A stretch of 64,000 bases of DNA from Limanda limanda (taxonomy: Eukaryota > Chordata > Actinopteri > Pleuronectiformes > Pleuronectidae): the NCBI RefSeq assembly GCF_963576545.1, contig NC_083645.1, positions 4,860,930-4,924,929 of the forward strand, in the 5' to 3' direction. Below are positions 12,426 to 24,195 of the stretch, one piece after another. The notes beneath the pieces were generated by a model, which saw only the letters and a program-made list of their open reading frames with translations, was not told where the DNA came from and did not search any database. Numbering within the stretch: position 1 is the first letter of the stretch; each line of letters begins with the position of its first letter. Both the position numbers and the translations under genes were made by a program.

Positions 12426-13020
12426 TGTGTAACCACCATTTCTAATCAAATAGTTGTTGCCAGAAAGAAAATTATAGACTGGCATTGGGCCTAAAAAACT
12501 CAAACAGTTCCACCTGATGGTGGGATTTTAATGTCCACTCAGACTTTTCGTGGCAGGGTCTTAGGAGAGGCATAGGATTTAGTGATGAACCCTGTCCTGT
12601 CTTCTTCAGGACACCTTTATGATGTGATTTTAATCCTCTGACTACACCGTGTTTGGGTCTTGAGCCTGCCAGCGCCTCAGGCTAACCTGCCCGTAGATAA
12701 TGGAGTCAGCAGGCTGTTCCTCATGCTCTACACTGACTTGTTGGTGATTCAGGGGTCATTATGGGGAAGTGAGAGCTTGACATTTACACAGAGACCAGAA
12801 GCTATTCTGCCCCCCCACCCCTTCCCGTTGAACACTGTGGTTTGAACTTAACACTCCCTTGTCTGTCTCTGTCTACATCTCTTACTGTTTCTTCTCTGTG
12901 GTCTCTTACACACCATGACACACTCCCATTTTCATATCCTTCTTAGTCTGGAAAGTGCTGTGCTATGGACCATGGATAAGAAAGGCTGAGTAATACTTAT
13001 TTTTAAAAGCTGTGTTTTAT
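12426..13020. other. Non-coding DNA without recognised features
   Basis: Nothing beyond short frames. A run of nine C in 'ccccccacccc'-type sequence lies near 12811-12822. Confidence 0.4.
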
Positions 13021-13043
13021 AATGAAGGTCTTTTCAAATTCAA

Positions 13044-13440
13044 ATGCTTGGCTCCATCTCTCCTTTTTTATGCCTTCACTTTGCTCAGGCTTTGGAAGTA
13101 CAAAAGTTTCCTTCAACCTTCAACCTAGCCCTTTTTTTTTTTATGTCTTGCCATTGTTTGAACGTTGTTTTCAACCGCTATCAAATTACTGTTTTACCTC
13201 TCCAACTCCAATTTGTACCCACGTCAAAACCCTCACCCTATCCTGCTGTCCTACCCCCCTCCCATTCGTACTTTACACTCTTTGCCTCATCTCAGCCCTT
13301 CTTTCTCCTTCTATTTCTGCTTCTGTCTTTTCTGTTCGTATATTAACCCAATCCTCAACTTCAAACCCACATTCTATCTCCAAACTCGCAATCCAACACA
13401 TCGCCACGGCCGCAGCCCTCTCCCGGGGCCTAATTAATTT
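13044..13440 (+). repeat. Pyrimidine-rich tract on the plus strand
   Basis: About 400 bases of C/T-biased sequence with a T run near 13131-13142. The bias produces three overlapping long plus-strand frames (157, 100 and 90 codons) rich in Ser, Pro, Phe and Leu. These are composition effects, not genes. Confidence 0.55.
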
Positions 13441-13679
13441 ACTGAAATCTCAATCAGCCTTCCAACCCATTACCATAACCCTGTATCTTGTTTGATACTC
13501 TGCTCTCTGCTGGGGGGCATTAGGATGATTACGTTCAGGATCCGATCTGTCTCTTCTGCCGTGATGAAATCATCCTGTTCCCTTAATAAAATGACACGAT
13601 GATGGCGTACACGCCCCTCACTCATGTCAGAACAAATTGAATCTTAATGCCGAAGTTCTGAGGCTTCAGAGTTCAATCA

Positions 13680-14125
13680 GAGAGAACTGTGTGTGGGTGG
13701 TGAGTCTCCTAGGGAGGCAATGAACTCATCTGGAGTCAGGAGGGAGAGATAGAAAAGGAGAGATGGTGAAGAGAGATACGGTGGAAGGCTAACAGGGAAA
13801 AAAATGGAAAGGGCAACTGAAAACAAGAGTAAAGTTGTGACAGACATAAGGAAGATCATGAGAGAAACAGACAGGGAGAGAGAGAGAGAGACACACATGC
13901 TTTATGTCTTATTCATACACAGAGCCGGCTTCTCCTACATACTTTCAATACATTCACATAATAAGGCAGGGTGAGCTGAGGAGAAAGCCAAGACAAATGC
14001 AGCAGAAGAAAGTAGAAATGAAAAATGAAGACAGGAGAATCGATGAGGTCAGAAGCGAGGAGGTGAATGACAATTAGAGGAAGGGTCAAAGAGAAACGTG
14101 ATCAAAGCAAGTGGAAGTTTTCAAA
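13680..14125 (+). repeat. Purine-rich tract on the plus strand with (GA)n
   Basis: A/G-biased sequence including a (GA)n run at 13876-13892. Together with the pyrimidine-rich block upstream, the strand bias flips within about 250 bases. Confidence 0.55.
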
Positions 14126-16495
14126 GAGTGCTCAGGAGAGTGAACAGCCATGCTAACAGCTCTGTGCTTCAAGTAAAACATGCTCACCTTGACAGATTAA
14201 AATGCTCATTTTAGGCAGAAACAGTATAATATTAACTATGGCCTCATGTTTGCAAGCTGATATTAACTAATCAGACAAAGTATAGCTAATGCTGATGAGA
14301 ATGTCATAGTTTTGCAGGTATGTGATTTAAATATTCTGATGACATCCACATCAGCTGCTCTTTACTTCAAACGTGTCATAACCCCTATGTCCAGCTTTAT
14401 GCATCAATGGCTGGAGTGAAGAAGTTATGCCACACATTATCGTACCACACAAAATGGATCTCACATAGAGATTGATTTATTAAAGGTTATGTACATACCT
14501 ACCAGATTTTAAACATTAATATATTAACAAACACCATTAAATGAAACGATATGCTGGAGTCGTGGTGTCTACACTGTGAAACAAACATTATAGACACACC
14601 TGTCATCTGCCCAGGTTTCAAGGTTAAATCTGACACTCCATGGCAGCAGCTTATTTTCATATATAGTCAATGGGTGACAGATCCTTTTCACCAGTTTGCA
14701 CGACTCCTTACTTGATTGCATTTTGCTGGCTCTCTTGTAGACATTGGGCCACTCTCACATGTTCTTAGCAACATTTATAGTATACACAAATGGAGGTCAG
14801 AAGTGTGACTGACAAAGCATTTGTTTTGACACAAGGCTCTATTGCGTCCCGTTCTGGCTAGATGTATTGTATATAACTTTTACTAAAGAAGATAGTACAA
14901 CTGTAGTATTCAACTCATTCTACTGGATAATAAGTCCACTACTTAGTGTGAAACATACATACATTCATCTATCTAAGTATACATTTACCTACCTATATGT
15001 GCAAAAGATTGGCGTTAAGTTTTGGTGGATTGTGTGGCTTCCGAAAAATTATTTTTGGAAATCCATTTACAGTTTGTGATGCTACAGTAATTTCCTCTTT
15101 ATACTGTTAATTAATTTAGATTAGAAAGTGCTACAGTTTCCTAGCAACCAAATGAGTCATTGCAAAGTTTTCCTTTGACTAAATCACACTCTAAACGTGG
15201 CTATAGTGTCTAAGGAAGGAGTTCTTTCTTCGTAAAATGTCAAGGCAAATCCATCAAAAAGGAGTAGAGATAATTCAGTAAGGATTCAAGTTAGTTATGC
15301 CTATTGAAAAAAGAAGGTGTATGAAGAAAATAAATCCATAGTGGTAGCCTTAAAAACTACAAGACAGGATCAGGCACTACATTTATTACTCAGCAATTTT
15401 TGTGTAGAAAGAAGTTTTACCATGGGGAGAAAAATAAGCATGCAGCATTTGTAGAATTCACAATGCTTCATATTATGCTGGGAGAAAAGGTGCACAGTGG
15501 GCTAGAATTTCTAATGAGAATCCACCCTCTAGTCTTAGTCATTCTGCATGGAAAATAAATAATATCAACTTCTTACGACAGTAATTTCAAGGCAGTATGG
15601 GAGTGAAAAAATGCATCCCCCATCAAGGTAAACCTTGCTGACTGCTCAGCCTGTGTCCATAGTGCCTGATGGAATGAGGGACAAGAGCAGCTTATATTGG
15701 TTTAAAGCAAACCTTCCCATGATGCTCGATCCCTGCTGGCTGTGGTGAAACTTAGAGGCAAAGGGGAAATTGATCTGGTGCAACCCGTCTGCCTAGATCA
15801 GGGCTGCTGGTGCTCACAGAGAAGTGGACATTGATCTAATTGCAATTTAATTGGGTCCATTGTCCCAATCAAATTTCCCCATGATAGTGATGGGAACCTT
15901 CAAGTGTATGTCCAGGTATTTTCTATAAATAGATTCTGCATGTGAATATGCTGAATCTGTAGATGAGGGACAGGATTTTGGGGCCGTAAGTCTTCAGGTT
16001 TCTGGTTTGTCATTTATGAGCATTATTTGGTTGCCTGCAGGTAAACAGTATATGTGGAGATAAAAAGGGGAAACACATTGGCAGAAATGCATTGGTTATC
16101 AGCTTTTTTAATTTGTCTGCACTTGTATACAGATAATAGCAATTAGCCAAAATGTTGTCTGTACCTAAAACACCCACAAAAAGTATCGCAGTTTGTGTGG
16201 AGAAACATTTGATTCATGTGAAACTAGCACGACTGTAAACAGTGTACAGAGAGTGGAAGACAGAGTCTTGTCCCAGAAATCTTCTGCCTACATCTTAAGC
16301 CCCAAAATATTGGCTATTGCCCAGAGAGGCAGATTTGTTGTCAGACAATAGCCGATTGGCTCCAAGATTGATGTCCAGGCTATAGTATATACCTTCCTGT
16401 TTTCTGACAAAAAGGTATTCTCTATTTATTGATGGTAAATATACCAGGTTGGACTTTAATTAGTCTTAACTAACTAAAACATGGAAAGTGTAAAA
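14126..16495. other. Non-coding DNA with one possible regulatory block
   Basis: No gene is supported. Around 15690-15910 the sequence is less AT-rich and holds ATTGCAAT (15840-15847) and inverted CCAAT motifs, ATTGGG at 15850-15855 and CCCAAT at 15864-15869. The rest is AT-rich and featureless. Confidence 0.4.
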
Positions 16496-16503
16496 TAGGA
16501 AAT

Positions 16504-16554
16504 AGAGACTGGTTTGAGTCCACCATTATACTCTGCTGGAATGGATTGTATTGC
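16504..16554 (+). repeat. 51-bp direct repeat, copy 1
   Basis: Starts agagactggtttgag and ends gattgtattgc. It matches copy 2 at 16971-17021 in 49 of 51 positions by eye. Sequence to either side of both copies is also weakly alike. Confidence 0.8.
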
Positions 16555-16970
16555 TGTGAATCTTTGAACTCACATTGTGCAGTTATATTTATCCAGTTTA
16601 TCCTCCATAACCAATTGAATACATGAATACAAACATGCTGTGTATATTGTTTATAGAGGCGATGAAAGCAGATACAATTCGTGATGAACTCTGGAAGCTC
16701 TGGGTCCGTTTGAATATGTCTGCATCAGTAAAATGTCACATCTTTATTTAATATGTAATTTGTGACCAATAATTGAATATGAAACAGCAGCACTGCTTCG
16801 AGCACACTGCTGAGTGAACCTACCTGCTGAGAATGTTAAGCACATCCATCTGCTGGAGGTAGTTACTGCAACTCGCTCCATGCTTCATTATTAATCCTGA
16901 GTGTCCCTAATATTGCATATGCAACAGTTTGATTGTGACTCTATTGAAATGTAGACAGAAAAAAGGAGAG

Positions 16971-17021
16971 AGAGACTGGTTTGAATCCACCATCATACTC
17001 TGCTGGAATGGATTGTATTGC
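16971..17021 (+). repeat. 51-bp direct repeat, copy 2
   Basis: Starts agagactggtttgaa and ends gattgtattgc, 467 bases downstream of copy 1 and in the same orientation. The two differences are G/A and T/C transitions. Confidence 0.8.
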
Positions 17022-18380
17022 ATTTAGTAGAGGTGAATGATATTGAATCACAGTGCATTATATTGTTTCATATTAGTAGATGCTTCTTATGTATCTGTAA
17101 TATATCACATTGTTGGCAGTGCTTTGAGATGCACATACCTAAAATATTACTGTGAGATACATAACCACTTACTATATTTTTAAAAGTAACTTATTGCATG
17201 ACACATTTGATATTTATTTTAGCACTCGTCCCTGGGTTACATTAGACACATGTTTTTTTCCTGTTAGTAATTATAGCACAATTTTTCAGATGACAATACA
17301 GCCAGGAAACAGTTCTCATGGTTTACGAGCCGAAACAAGTAGCAGGACTCGGTCCAGGGATCACGTTCATGACATTTTATTAATATCTGTGAAGGCGGAA
17401 CTCCTAAAATGAGACGCTTTGCTGTAAAGTTTTTCAAATTATGTCCAGACAACGACAATATTTGTTCTTTTTATATAACCATTTTTTCATTGACTTAAAT
17501 TGTATCGGATAAGGCTGAAACAAAGTTTACCACTTAAACTGAAGAAGTGTTTTGTTGACCTTATCCCTTCACCCACCCCTCCATCAGCATAGTGGTGAAT
17601 AGATGAGTGAGTTTTCATTTTTCACTGAAATATCCCTTTAGGTGACTATTATCAGTTAATATGATTCCTTACTCGAGTTTCCATTTCTTTTTCTTCTTGA
17701 GGCTACTTTCATTCCACTTCATTAACGCTCCTCTGAAAGCCAGAGAACATGTTTTATAAAGCATGTAAGTGTTCATGGATGACCAGCGGCGGTAAAGCTA
17801 TGCTTTTGTAGGGTAAAGCATTGGTAGAACTAATAATTATTATAGTTATCCATTACATCAAGTGTATTAATCAGTTTCAGTGATTAAGGGTGTACTATAG
17901 CAATGCTTGAGAACAGGAGTACCAAGATTTATCACAGCTATTAATTTCTATTACACCTGTGCTAAAAAACATGATGTGAAAATGGCTCACTCTTTGTGTC
18001 TGGAATGCAGCAGCAGGACGGAGCATAGTAAAAGTGCTGAGGAGTCTGTGTGCGGCTGATCAGGGAAACAAGATGAGAGAGAAACACCATTTTAGAGTTA
18101 ATTTTCTACATGAGAATAACATGCTCAACTGAACAAAAGATTCAAAAAGAAGCACGGTCTTTGGAGACTTTGAAGGCTCTGTACAGACTTGCAGTTTATA
18201 GTTTACCACTTTAAAAACCTTGAAGAAAGTGAACAGCTTTTCAGCAGAATAACATAACAGAAGCTTTCTAAGGTATCACAGTTATCTGATACATTTACCA
18301 GGAGGATTGCTACATTTAATTTAATCGTAACTCCCCAGTGTCTGAGAATTGTTGCTTAAATCCAATATACAACATGTGTA
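17022..18380. other. Non-coding DNA without recognised features
   Basis: AT-rich and stop-rich. The 86-codon plus-strand frame at 17152-17412 has no domain that I recognise. Confidence 0.4.
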
Positions 18381-18387
18381 GTCCCAA

Positions 18388-18532
18388 GAAACCGGTGAGA
18401 GGCTGAGCTGGGTGCTCATAGGAGCTTGAGTTTCGAGGTTTATTAGACGGAATTTCCAGCAGTTTTTTCTGAAGGTTGAGGGGGCCGAGGGAGTCCACCG
18501 ACTGACAGGTTCTAGTGTGAATAGCTAGCATC
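18388..18532 (+). repeat. Diverged duplicated segment, copy 1
   Basis: Contains 'gggtgctcataggagct' followed about 60 bases later by 'gagggggccgagggagtcc' and 'cgactgacaggtt'. The same words in the same order occur about 350 bases downstream. Confidence 0.5.
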
Positions 18533-18749
18533 AATTTATTCTGAGCTGTGCATTGATAATCTTTCTAGGCTTTTGTATGGCTAGTGCTACAAAGTCCAAC
18601 ATTTTTTTTCTGAGTTTCATTTGCCACTGCTCTTGGGCCTTTGAATAACACATGAACAAAACAAATCTACACTTCTGTGTTCAAGCTCTGCAAACAAAGA
18701 TGAGTTAACTTCTTTTCCAACCCAAAGAAATGGGCTGAGGAGAGAAAGA

Positions 18750-18882
18750 GGCAACGTGCCGGGGGCTCATGGGAGCCGCAGTTCTTAGCCGAGAGGTTCC
18801 CAGTCCAACACTGTGGCTGTTGTGTTAACTTGGAGGGGACTGAGGGAATCCTCTGACTGACAGGTTTACATTTGAAAGGACC
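18750..18882 (+). repeat. Diverged duplicated segment, copy 2
   Basis: Contains 'ggggctcatgggagccgcag' followed by 'ggaggggactgagggaatcc' and 'tgactgacaggttt', paralleling copy 1. A CA-rich run follows at 18954-18974. Confidence 0.5.
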
Positions 18883-21069
18883 AGAGCTTTTAGCTCTGTG
18901 CTCTGTGCCCAGTATGCTGCAGCACACACCACAATGCTGGGCCAGGGAGGTTAACACACACAAACACACACACAGGCCAGCAAAATATTGTTTACACACA
19001 CTCATATGTGTACAACTGCTCTAATGTATTACACATCAGGCCACTATAACATTCTTCAACAGTGTTGTAGAAGGTAGTTAGAAATATTGTGAAAGAAAAG
19101 CTGCTGTTATCATGCTATTTTTAAGGAAGACATTAAATATCATAGATATAATCACCAATGCTTACAGTCCTGGCTTTTTTCTATTCAGGTGTGTGGTTCC
19201 AGTGTTCTGTACCATGCATGCTGGTTCACTGTAGTCACTTTCTGGCAAACCTAAATAAAATTGCATTTTCATGTATGTTGCTCGTCACACTGGAGCTTTT
19301 TCCTTCTTGGACATCACAATGCCAGTTGTGACAAAGGTCAATAGCAGAAGCTTCTCTTTTCTGTCGAGTCAAAAACGTCTGTGATCCTAAAAGCTGTACA
19401 AAATACATTAAGCCTGTAGCCAGAAAGATGTTTTGCTGGAGTCAGTTTATTCCACTTAAGCTTCTGGTAAGCCCTGTGTTACATAGTTACAGTACAATTT
19501 CTCCACAGCCCTACCTTTTTGTACTGGGCTCAACCCGGACATTTAACTGGGGGGATTGAGGCATTTTGCACTATATTTGGTCACAAATGCGATGGAAAAT
19601 AAACACATTTTCTTGTCAGGTTGTTCCACCATGAGGCTGCACTATAGCATGTATCCTTAGCATGTGTGGAACTCTTGATGATCTAATGATCTTAAAGACC
19701 GGAGCATATGATTATGAGACATTTTGTTTTTCACTTATGTTTCTATGGTCACACAGTGGCTCTCGTCTGACTTTATTGTCACTCTCATGTTAATCTGATA
19801 TATATCCAATCAGGACCTTGAAACATCTTGAAAAATGAATTGGTTTGGCCACAGATACATCTGATGGGGATATGGTAGAAAACAGTTGTTCTAATGCCTT
19901 CCTGGCCAAAGGCCTGATGAGGTTCTAGCCATTTTAGACAGGAGTTAAATTAACTAGTTTATAAAATGTTGAACTAATTCTCATGGGTTCTCATTTGTGG
20001 AGTATTGTGGCCATTCACTGACAGTAAACTACAAAATGGTTGCTGTCTTTTTGTACTAAAGCTACTGTGCCTCTTCACTCAATTCTAAAATTGCTTTTCT
20101 CCTTTGGATCCTGTGATGACAGACATGGTTAATCTTTTTAACCACCCTAATGACATGACAGGCTTTCAATTCTTGATGGACCTCACAACATTCCCCCCTG
20201 GAGAGTCTCATAATGGCTTCATCTAATTATGGTGGTAAACACTAGTGGTCTCCACAGCACAAAGCAATCTGACGGAGTGGACATAATGCATATTGAGGAC
20301 TTATCTGTATCGTGTGTCCTGACTTACAGACAGCACTGCTGCTGCCTTTTGCTTCACACGTTTTTGCTAAAAATTATGAGAAGAAAAATGAGTGCTGAAT
20401 GCAATGAGTGGAGACTGTTTTAAGGAGACATTTTTAGGTAGTCTACTGTCTATTTTAACACGTATTCTAAGCAAAGGTACCTTCGCTTTTGGCTGGCAGT
20501 ATGTTCCCCTCTCTTTCCTAATTGTCTCTTTACTGTGTAATATCAGGATGTGTTGCGTTTCAACACTGCCAAGAACTTTCACCTGTCACAAAAAGTCAGG
20601 GAGGAGGATGTGCAGCTGTGGAGGTCAGAATACAGCAGGAACTGGCAGTAGTTCTGATCTGGGGTCAGCCAATTGTACCTCACAGCCAGCACCGAAAAGG
20701 AAACTCTCAGCGTGTAAGGAGCGAACAAACACACCAAGTGCCAGACAAATGTTATGACAGTTTTTAAAGAGATGAACTGTTTTGCCTGCACAAAAACAAC
20801 TCACATAATTGTTCACATATCAGACACTAACAGTTTTTATATCGCAAATCATCTGCTATGTAATTAGTGTTTGAACAAAAGCAAGTAATTTAGACTACAT
20901 AGGATCAGGATCAAAACAACCTAACAGTTTGTCAGTGAAGCTATAAGTCACGGTTTTTAAGACAATCACCATTGATAGGACCAGGTGCAGTGAGGCATAC
21001 TATTGCATAACTGAGTATGCTTGCAAGTTTTTATTATGGTTGTTATTTTATTCCATAAGGTTGTAATGA
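18883..21069. other. Non-coding DNA without recognised features
   Basis: No repeat is recognised. Overlapping frames at 20229-20816 on both strands are short and mutually shadowing, with no splice-bounded exon evident. Confidence 0.4.
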
Positions 21070-21205
21070 GTTAATATAAGCTCAAGAATCCGTAGTTCCA
21101 GCTATTGATTGTAAATGTCATATGATGTCTTCAACATTACAAAGGGTCAATAAAAAGTCATTATGTAAGATGATCAAAAGTCAACAAATGGCTTAAGTTA
21201 CATCA
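21070..21205 (-). repeat. Unnamed interspersed repeat, copy 1 (minus orientation)
   Basis: The reverse complement contains 'tgacttttgatcatctta', then 'ctttgtaatgttgaag', 'gacatttacaatcaatagct' and 'ggaactacgga'. It aligns in order over about 130 bases with 24040-24195 on the plus strand. No family name comes to mind. Confidence 0.65.
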
Positions 21206-22823
21206 CCCACATTTTATGACATTAAACTCAAAGTTGCATGTAATAATATTCAGATAACTTTGTTTGCAGAGCAGGAACTCCAACCTCTGTGTTAAGCCCT
21301 GCTCTTCAGTCTCTTCTTAGAAGGATGCTCTCTTACATAAAATACATAATGTAAAAGTACGTCATACGATTGACACTGTACTCTCCATTCTACACAAGAT
21401 TTTAAATATTTCTTTGACTCCCTGTTCCTCAATTGCCCTATGCTGTTAAATTATTCATCTGTGATAGTAGACCCTGTTGGAGAGGTACTTATCACCAACA
21501 CATCTTTCTATCCAGCCAACGCCACTTGGCCCTGCTCTGGCTATCAACCACCCACTTGGAGGTTTGGAGCAGGTAATGTTTCTGTGGTGAAATAAATGTG
21601 CCCAGTTGGTGGGAAGTTGTTAAAGCTTGTGGGTAGAATCTGATTCGCTAACGGTTTGAAGGAAAAAAATCCATTCCAAACCGTTGGTGGTACATCTGCC
21701 TTTTACTGCTCACATTGAATGACAGAAGAGGCAATTTTGTACCAGAGGTGTAAGGCATTACTGTCACAATGGTTTCCATTAAAGGAGAAGCTGTGTTTGG
21801 CACAGTCATCAATTAGTTTCCTCCGTCAACTAAACAGAAATATCGGCCCATCGTTTAATTGACACTGAAAGAGCCAGAAGCAGTCTCCCTTGACAACTCT
21901 GCCTGACTTCTAATTTGCATGTTTAACGCTGCATTAATCAATATTTTCAAATGAACAATATGTTGAAAATGTTTAATATTTATAATGAAACATGCTCATA
22001 GTCAACAAAGCAATATTTACATAACTTTCAGCGTACTCTCTAGTTAGCTGTTTGGAGCTTTTTAGCTTAGCCTATTGCTTTGGTTTTATTAACTTTTCTA
22101 TTTTTAATCTAACCACTCCAGCTAATGGGCAACTACAAATATACCTGATGAACTGTTTGTTACTTCTTGTAATAAACATAAAAAAAATGCCAACACCATG
22201 AGAAAGCAATGGCATAGTGACTAGCCAGTGAGGATTTTGAAGTAAAGATAAGCTAAAAGCCAAGAAGCTGAAACAGTTGACTAAAAAGTGAGTGAATATG
22301 TCTGAGTTAAATTTATCAGGTGACCAGAATCATGACTATACATAATTGTGAAGATGTGTGGCAATCGCCTACCTATAAAACTATAAAATAAAATTATTAA
22401 TTATACTATAAAACAGTGATTGATATTGATTTTTTCCACCTCATCTCCATCTCCCAGATTTGCCAACCAGCTCTAACATGGGCCAACCCCGGGACATCAC
22501 GATTTTCAATGGTTATCTAAAGTCAATCAAAAGGTAGTTAGCTGCCGGCAAACTGTGGCCAAAAGGACCGCCAGCTCACCCGAGGCATGATAGAAAGTCG
22601 CAAAGTCCGTGTCTAATTAGTCATTTGTGGTTAATGGATTCTGAGTTGCCGTTATAAAGCAGAAAATGGCAACCTGACTCAATGACTGACAAACTAATGA
22701 CCGACGGTTGTGATACAAAGGAGCTTGAATAACTATGAGATAAGGCAATAACTTGATTGACAAGAAGAAGAAAGAGAATGTGACTTTGCAGGAATAAGAT
22801 TACAATAATCTGGACTGGTGATT
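21206..22823. other. Non-coding DNA
   Basis: An ATTTGCAT octamer lies at 21913-21920 in an AT-rich context. No gene or recognised repeat. Confidence 0.4.
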
Positions 22824-23450
22824 TAGGCCCTGTACACACCAGGTGTTAACATGGGGTTTGTAAAGTTTCGTACCAGAACTGGGAGCCAGTAGCACAGCTC
22901 CCAGACAGTGTTCCGTTTTCAAAAAGAAGTGGTCTGTATTACCAGGCAGGGTTCGGTACACAGGGAGTCAAAACCATCAGGCAAAGATATTCGAAACGTG
23001 AGGCAAAAACGTGTATGTCAGATAGGATCTCCCCTCCCCACTCTATACAAACAAACATGTCTGTAGTTTCTGTTCATGTATTGTTTTGACCCAATCTGAG
23101 TACACAAGGGTGTCCGAGGGTGTGTGTCTGTGTCGACACGGGCGAGCGATAGAGAGTTAGAGAGAGTAGTCATCAGAGCCAGAATGAATTCTGTTCACCT
23201 GCACTGTGAAAAAAGATTTTACCAATTTATTGAAAGTATCTATCATTATGGGATGGTCAGTGTGGCCAAGGACGCATTCTCCTTCACACTGTTAAAATAA
23301 TGTCAACACAGGGGATCAGGACCACCTACAGATGTGGTCTGGCATGATCAGCTCTATATTTGATCTGAGTGTGTTCACACCTGTACTTGTTGTCCACTTG
23401 AGATTAGATCACAAACAAACATAAAAATACAAGGTGAGAATGTGGCCTTA
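22824..23450. mobile_element. MITE-like non-autonomous DNA element (degenerate)
   Basis: The block begins 'taggccctgtacacacc' and ends with the loosely complementary 'aaggtgagaatgtggcctta', giving imperfect terminal inverted repeats. The internal 'tgatctgagtgtgttcacac' and 'ctgtacttgttgtccacttg' words fit a teleost repeat I recall. Target duplications are not clear, so the superfamily is left open. Confidence 0.45.
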
Positions 23451-23681
23451 GTTGAAATAATTCAACTTTGCGTAAGGGATTCCATCTCTACACGGGATTT
23501 AAGGTAAAACCTTTATGCAAATCACGCTTGTACTTTCAACAGCCAGAAGACATGGGGCAAAATTACAATCTGCTTAATCCAGATCAGATGGAGAGGTTAT
23601 TCTGAAAGATTCTAGTCTTTCTGTTTAAGATCAAAACTGTGCAACTGTGAACAGAAGTCAGAGTCTCATGCATGTATGAAA

Positions 23682-23716
<35 letters not shown>
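23682..23716 (+). repeat. (CT)n microsatellite
   Basis: CT dinucleotide run with one interruption by GT. Confidence 0.9.
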
Positions 23717-23717
<1 letters not shown>

Positions 23718-24039
23718 GCATGCAAGTCAATGAAGCTAATGAAGCAAAAGAATCATATTACCTTGTGGGGTACTTATGTACAATATGGTTAATGGGCCAG
23801 GTCACTGTGTATGTAATCATATTCAGTGTGTGTCCAAACTGAAGTGCCATATTGTGATTATATTCAAATGAATGCAATGATATTGCCATTGGCTGCTTTT
23901 TTTGTATTATCTCACAAAATAATACAAAACAATTCACCTGAGAGAGCATTTAGCTGTGGGACTTCAGACACGCTGAAGATGCATCTGAAAGAGGGACCTA
24001 TAAATGTAAATATTTGCCTTTAATGTCATTCAAATGAAG
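23717..24039. other. Non-coding DNA without recognised features
   Basis: Only short frames on both strands. Nothing recognised. Confidence 0.4.
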
Positions 24040-24195
24040 GTGAGGCAACTTCAGTCATTTGCTGACTTTTGATCATCTTACATAATACATTTGGGGCATC
24101 TATTTGCTTTGTACCGATTCTTTGTAATCCAGAAGGCTTTTTGTGACATTTCCAATCAATAACTGGAGCTGCAGACTTTTTGTGCTTGTAGCAAG
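24040..24195 (+). repeat. Unnamed interspersed repeat, copy 2 (plus orientation)
   Basis: Contains 'tgacttttgatcatctta', 'ctttgtaatccagaag', 'gacatttccaatcaataact' and 'ggagctgcaga', the same order as the reverse complement of 21070-21205. The longest uninterrupted match exceeds 20 bases. Confidence 0.65.

Noticed and set aside
13022..13495. 157-codon open frame on the plus strand with two overlapping long frames
   Set aside because: All three frames of a pyrimidine-rich tract are open and rich in Ser, Pro, Phe and Leu; a composition effect with no domain.
20229..20816. Cluster of frames on both strands, up to 121 codons
   Set aside because: Frames shadow one another and none has protein-like features throughout.
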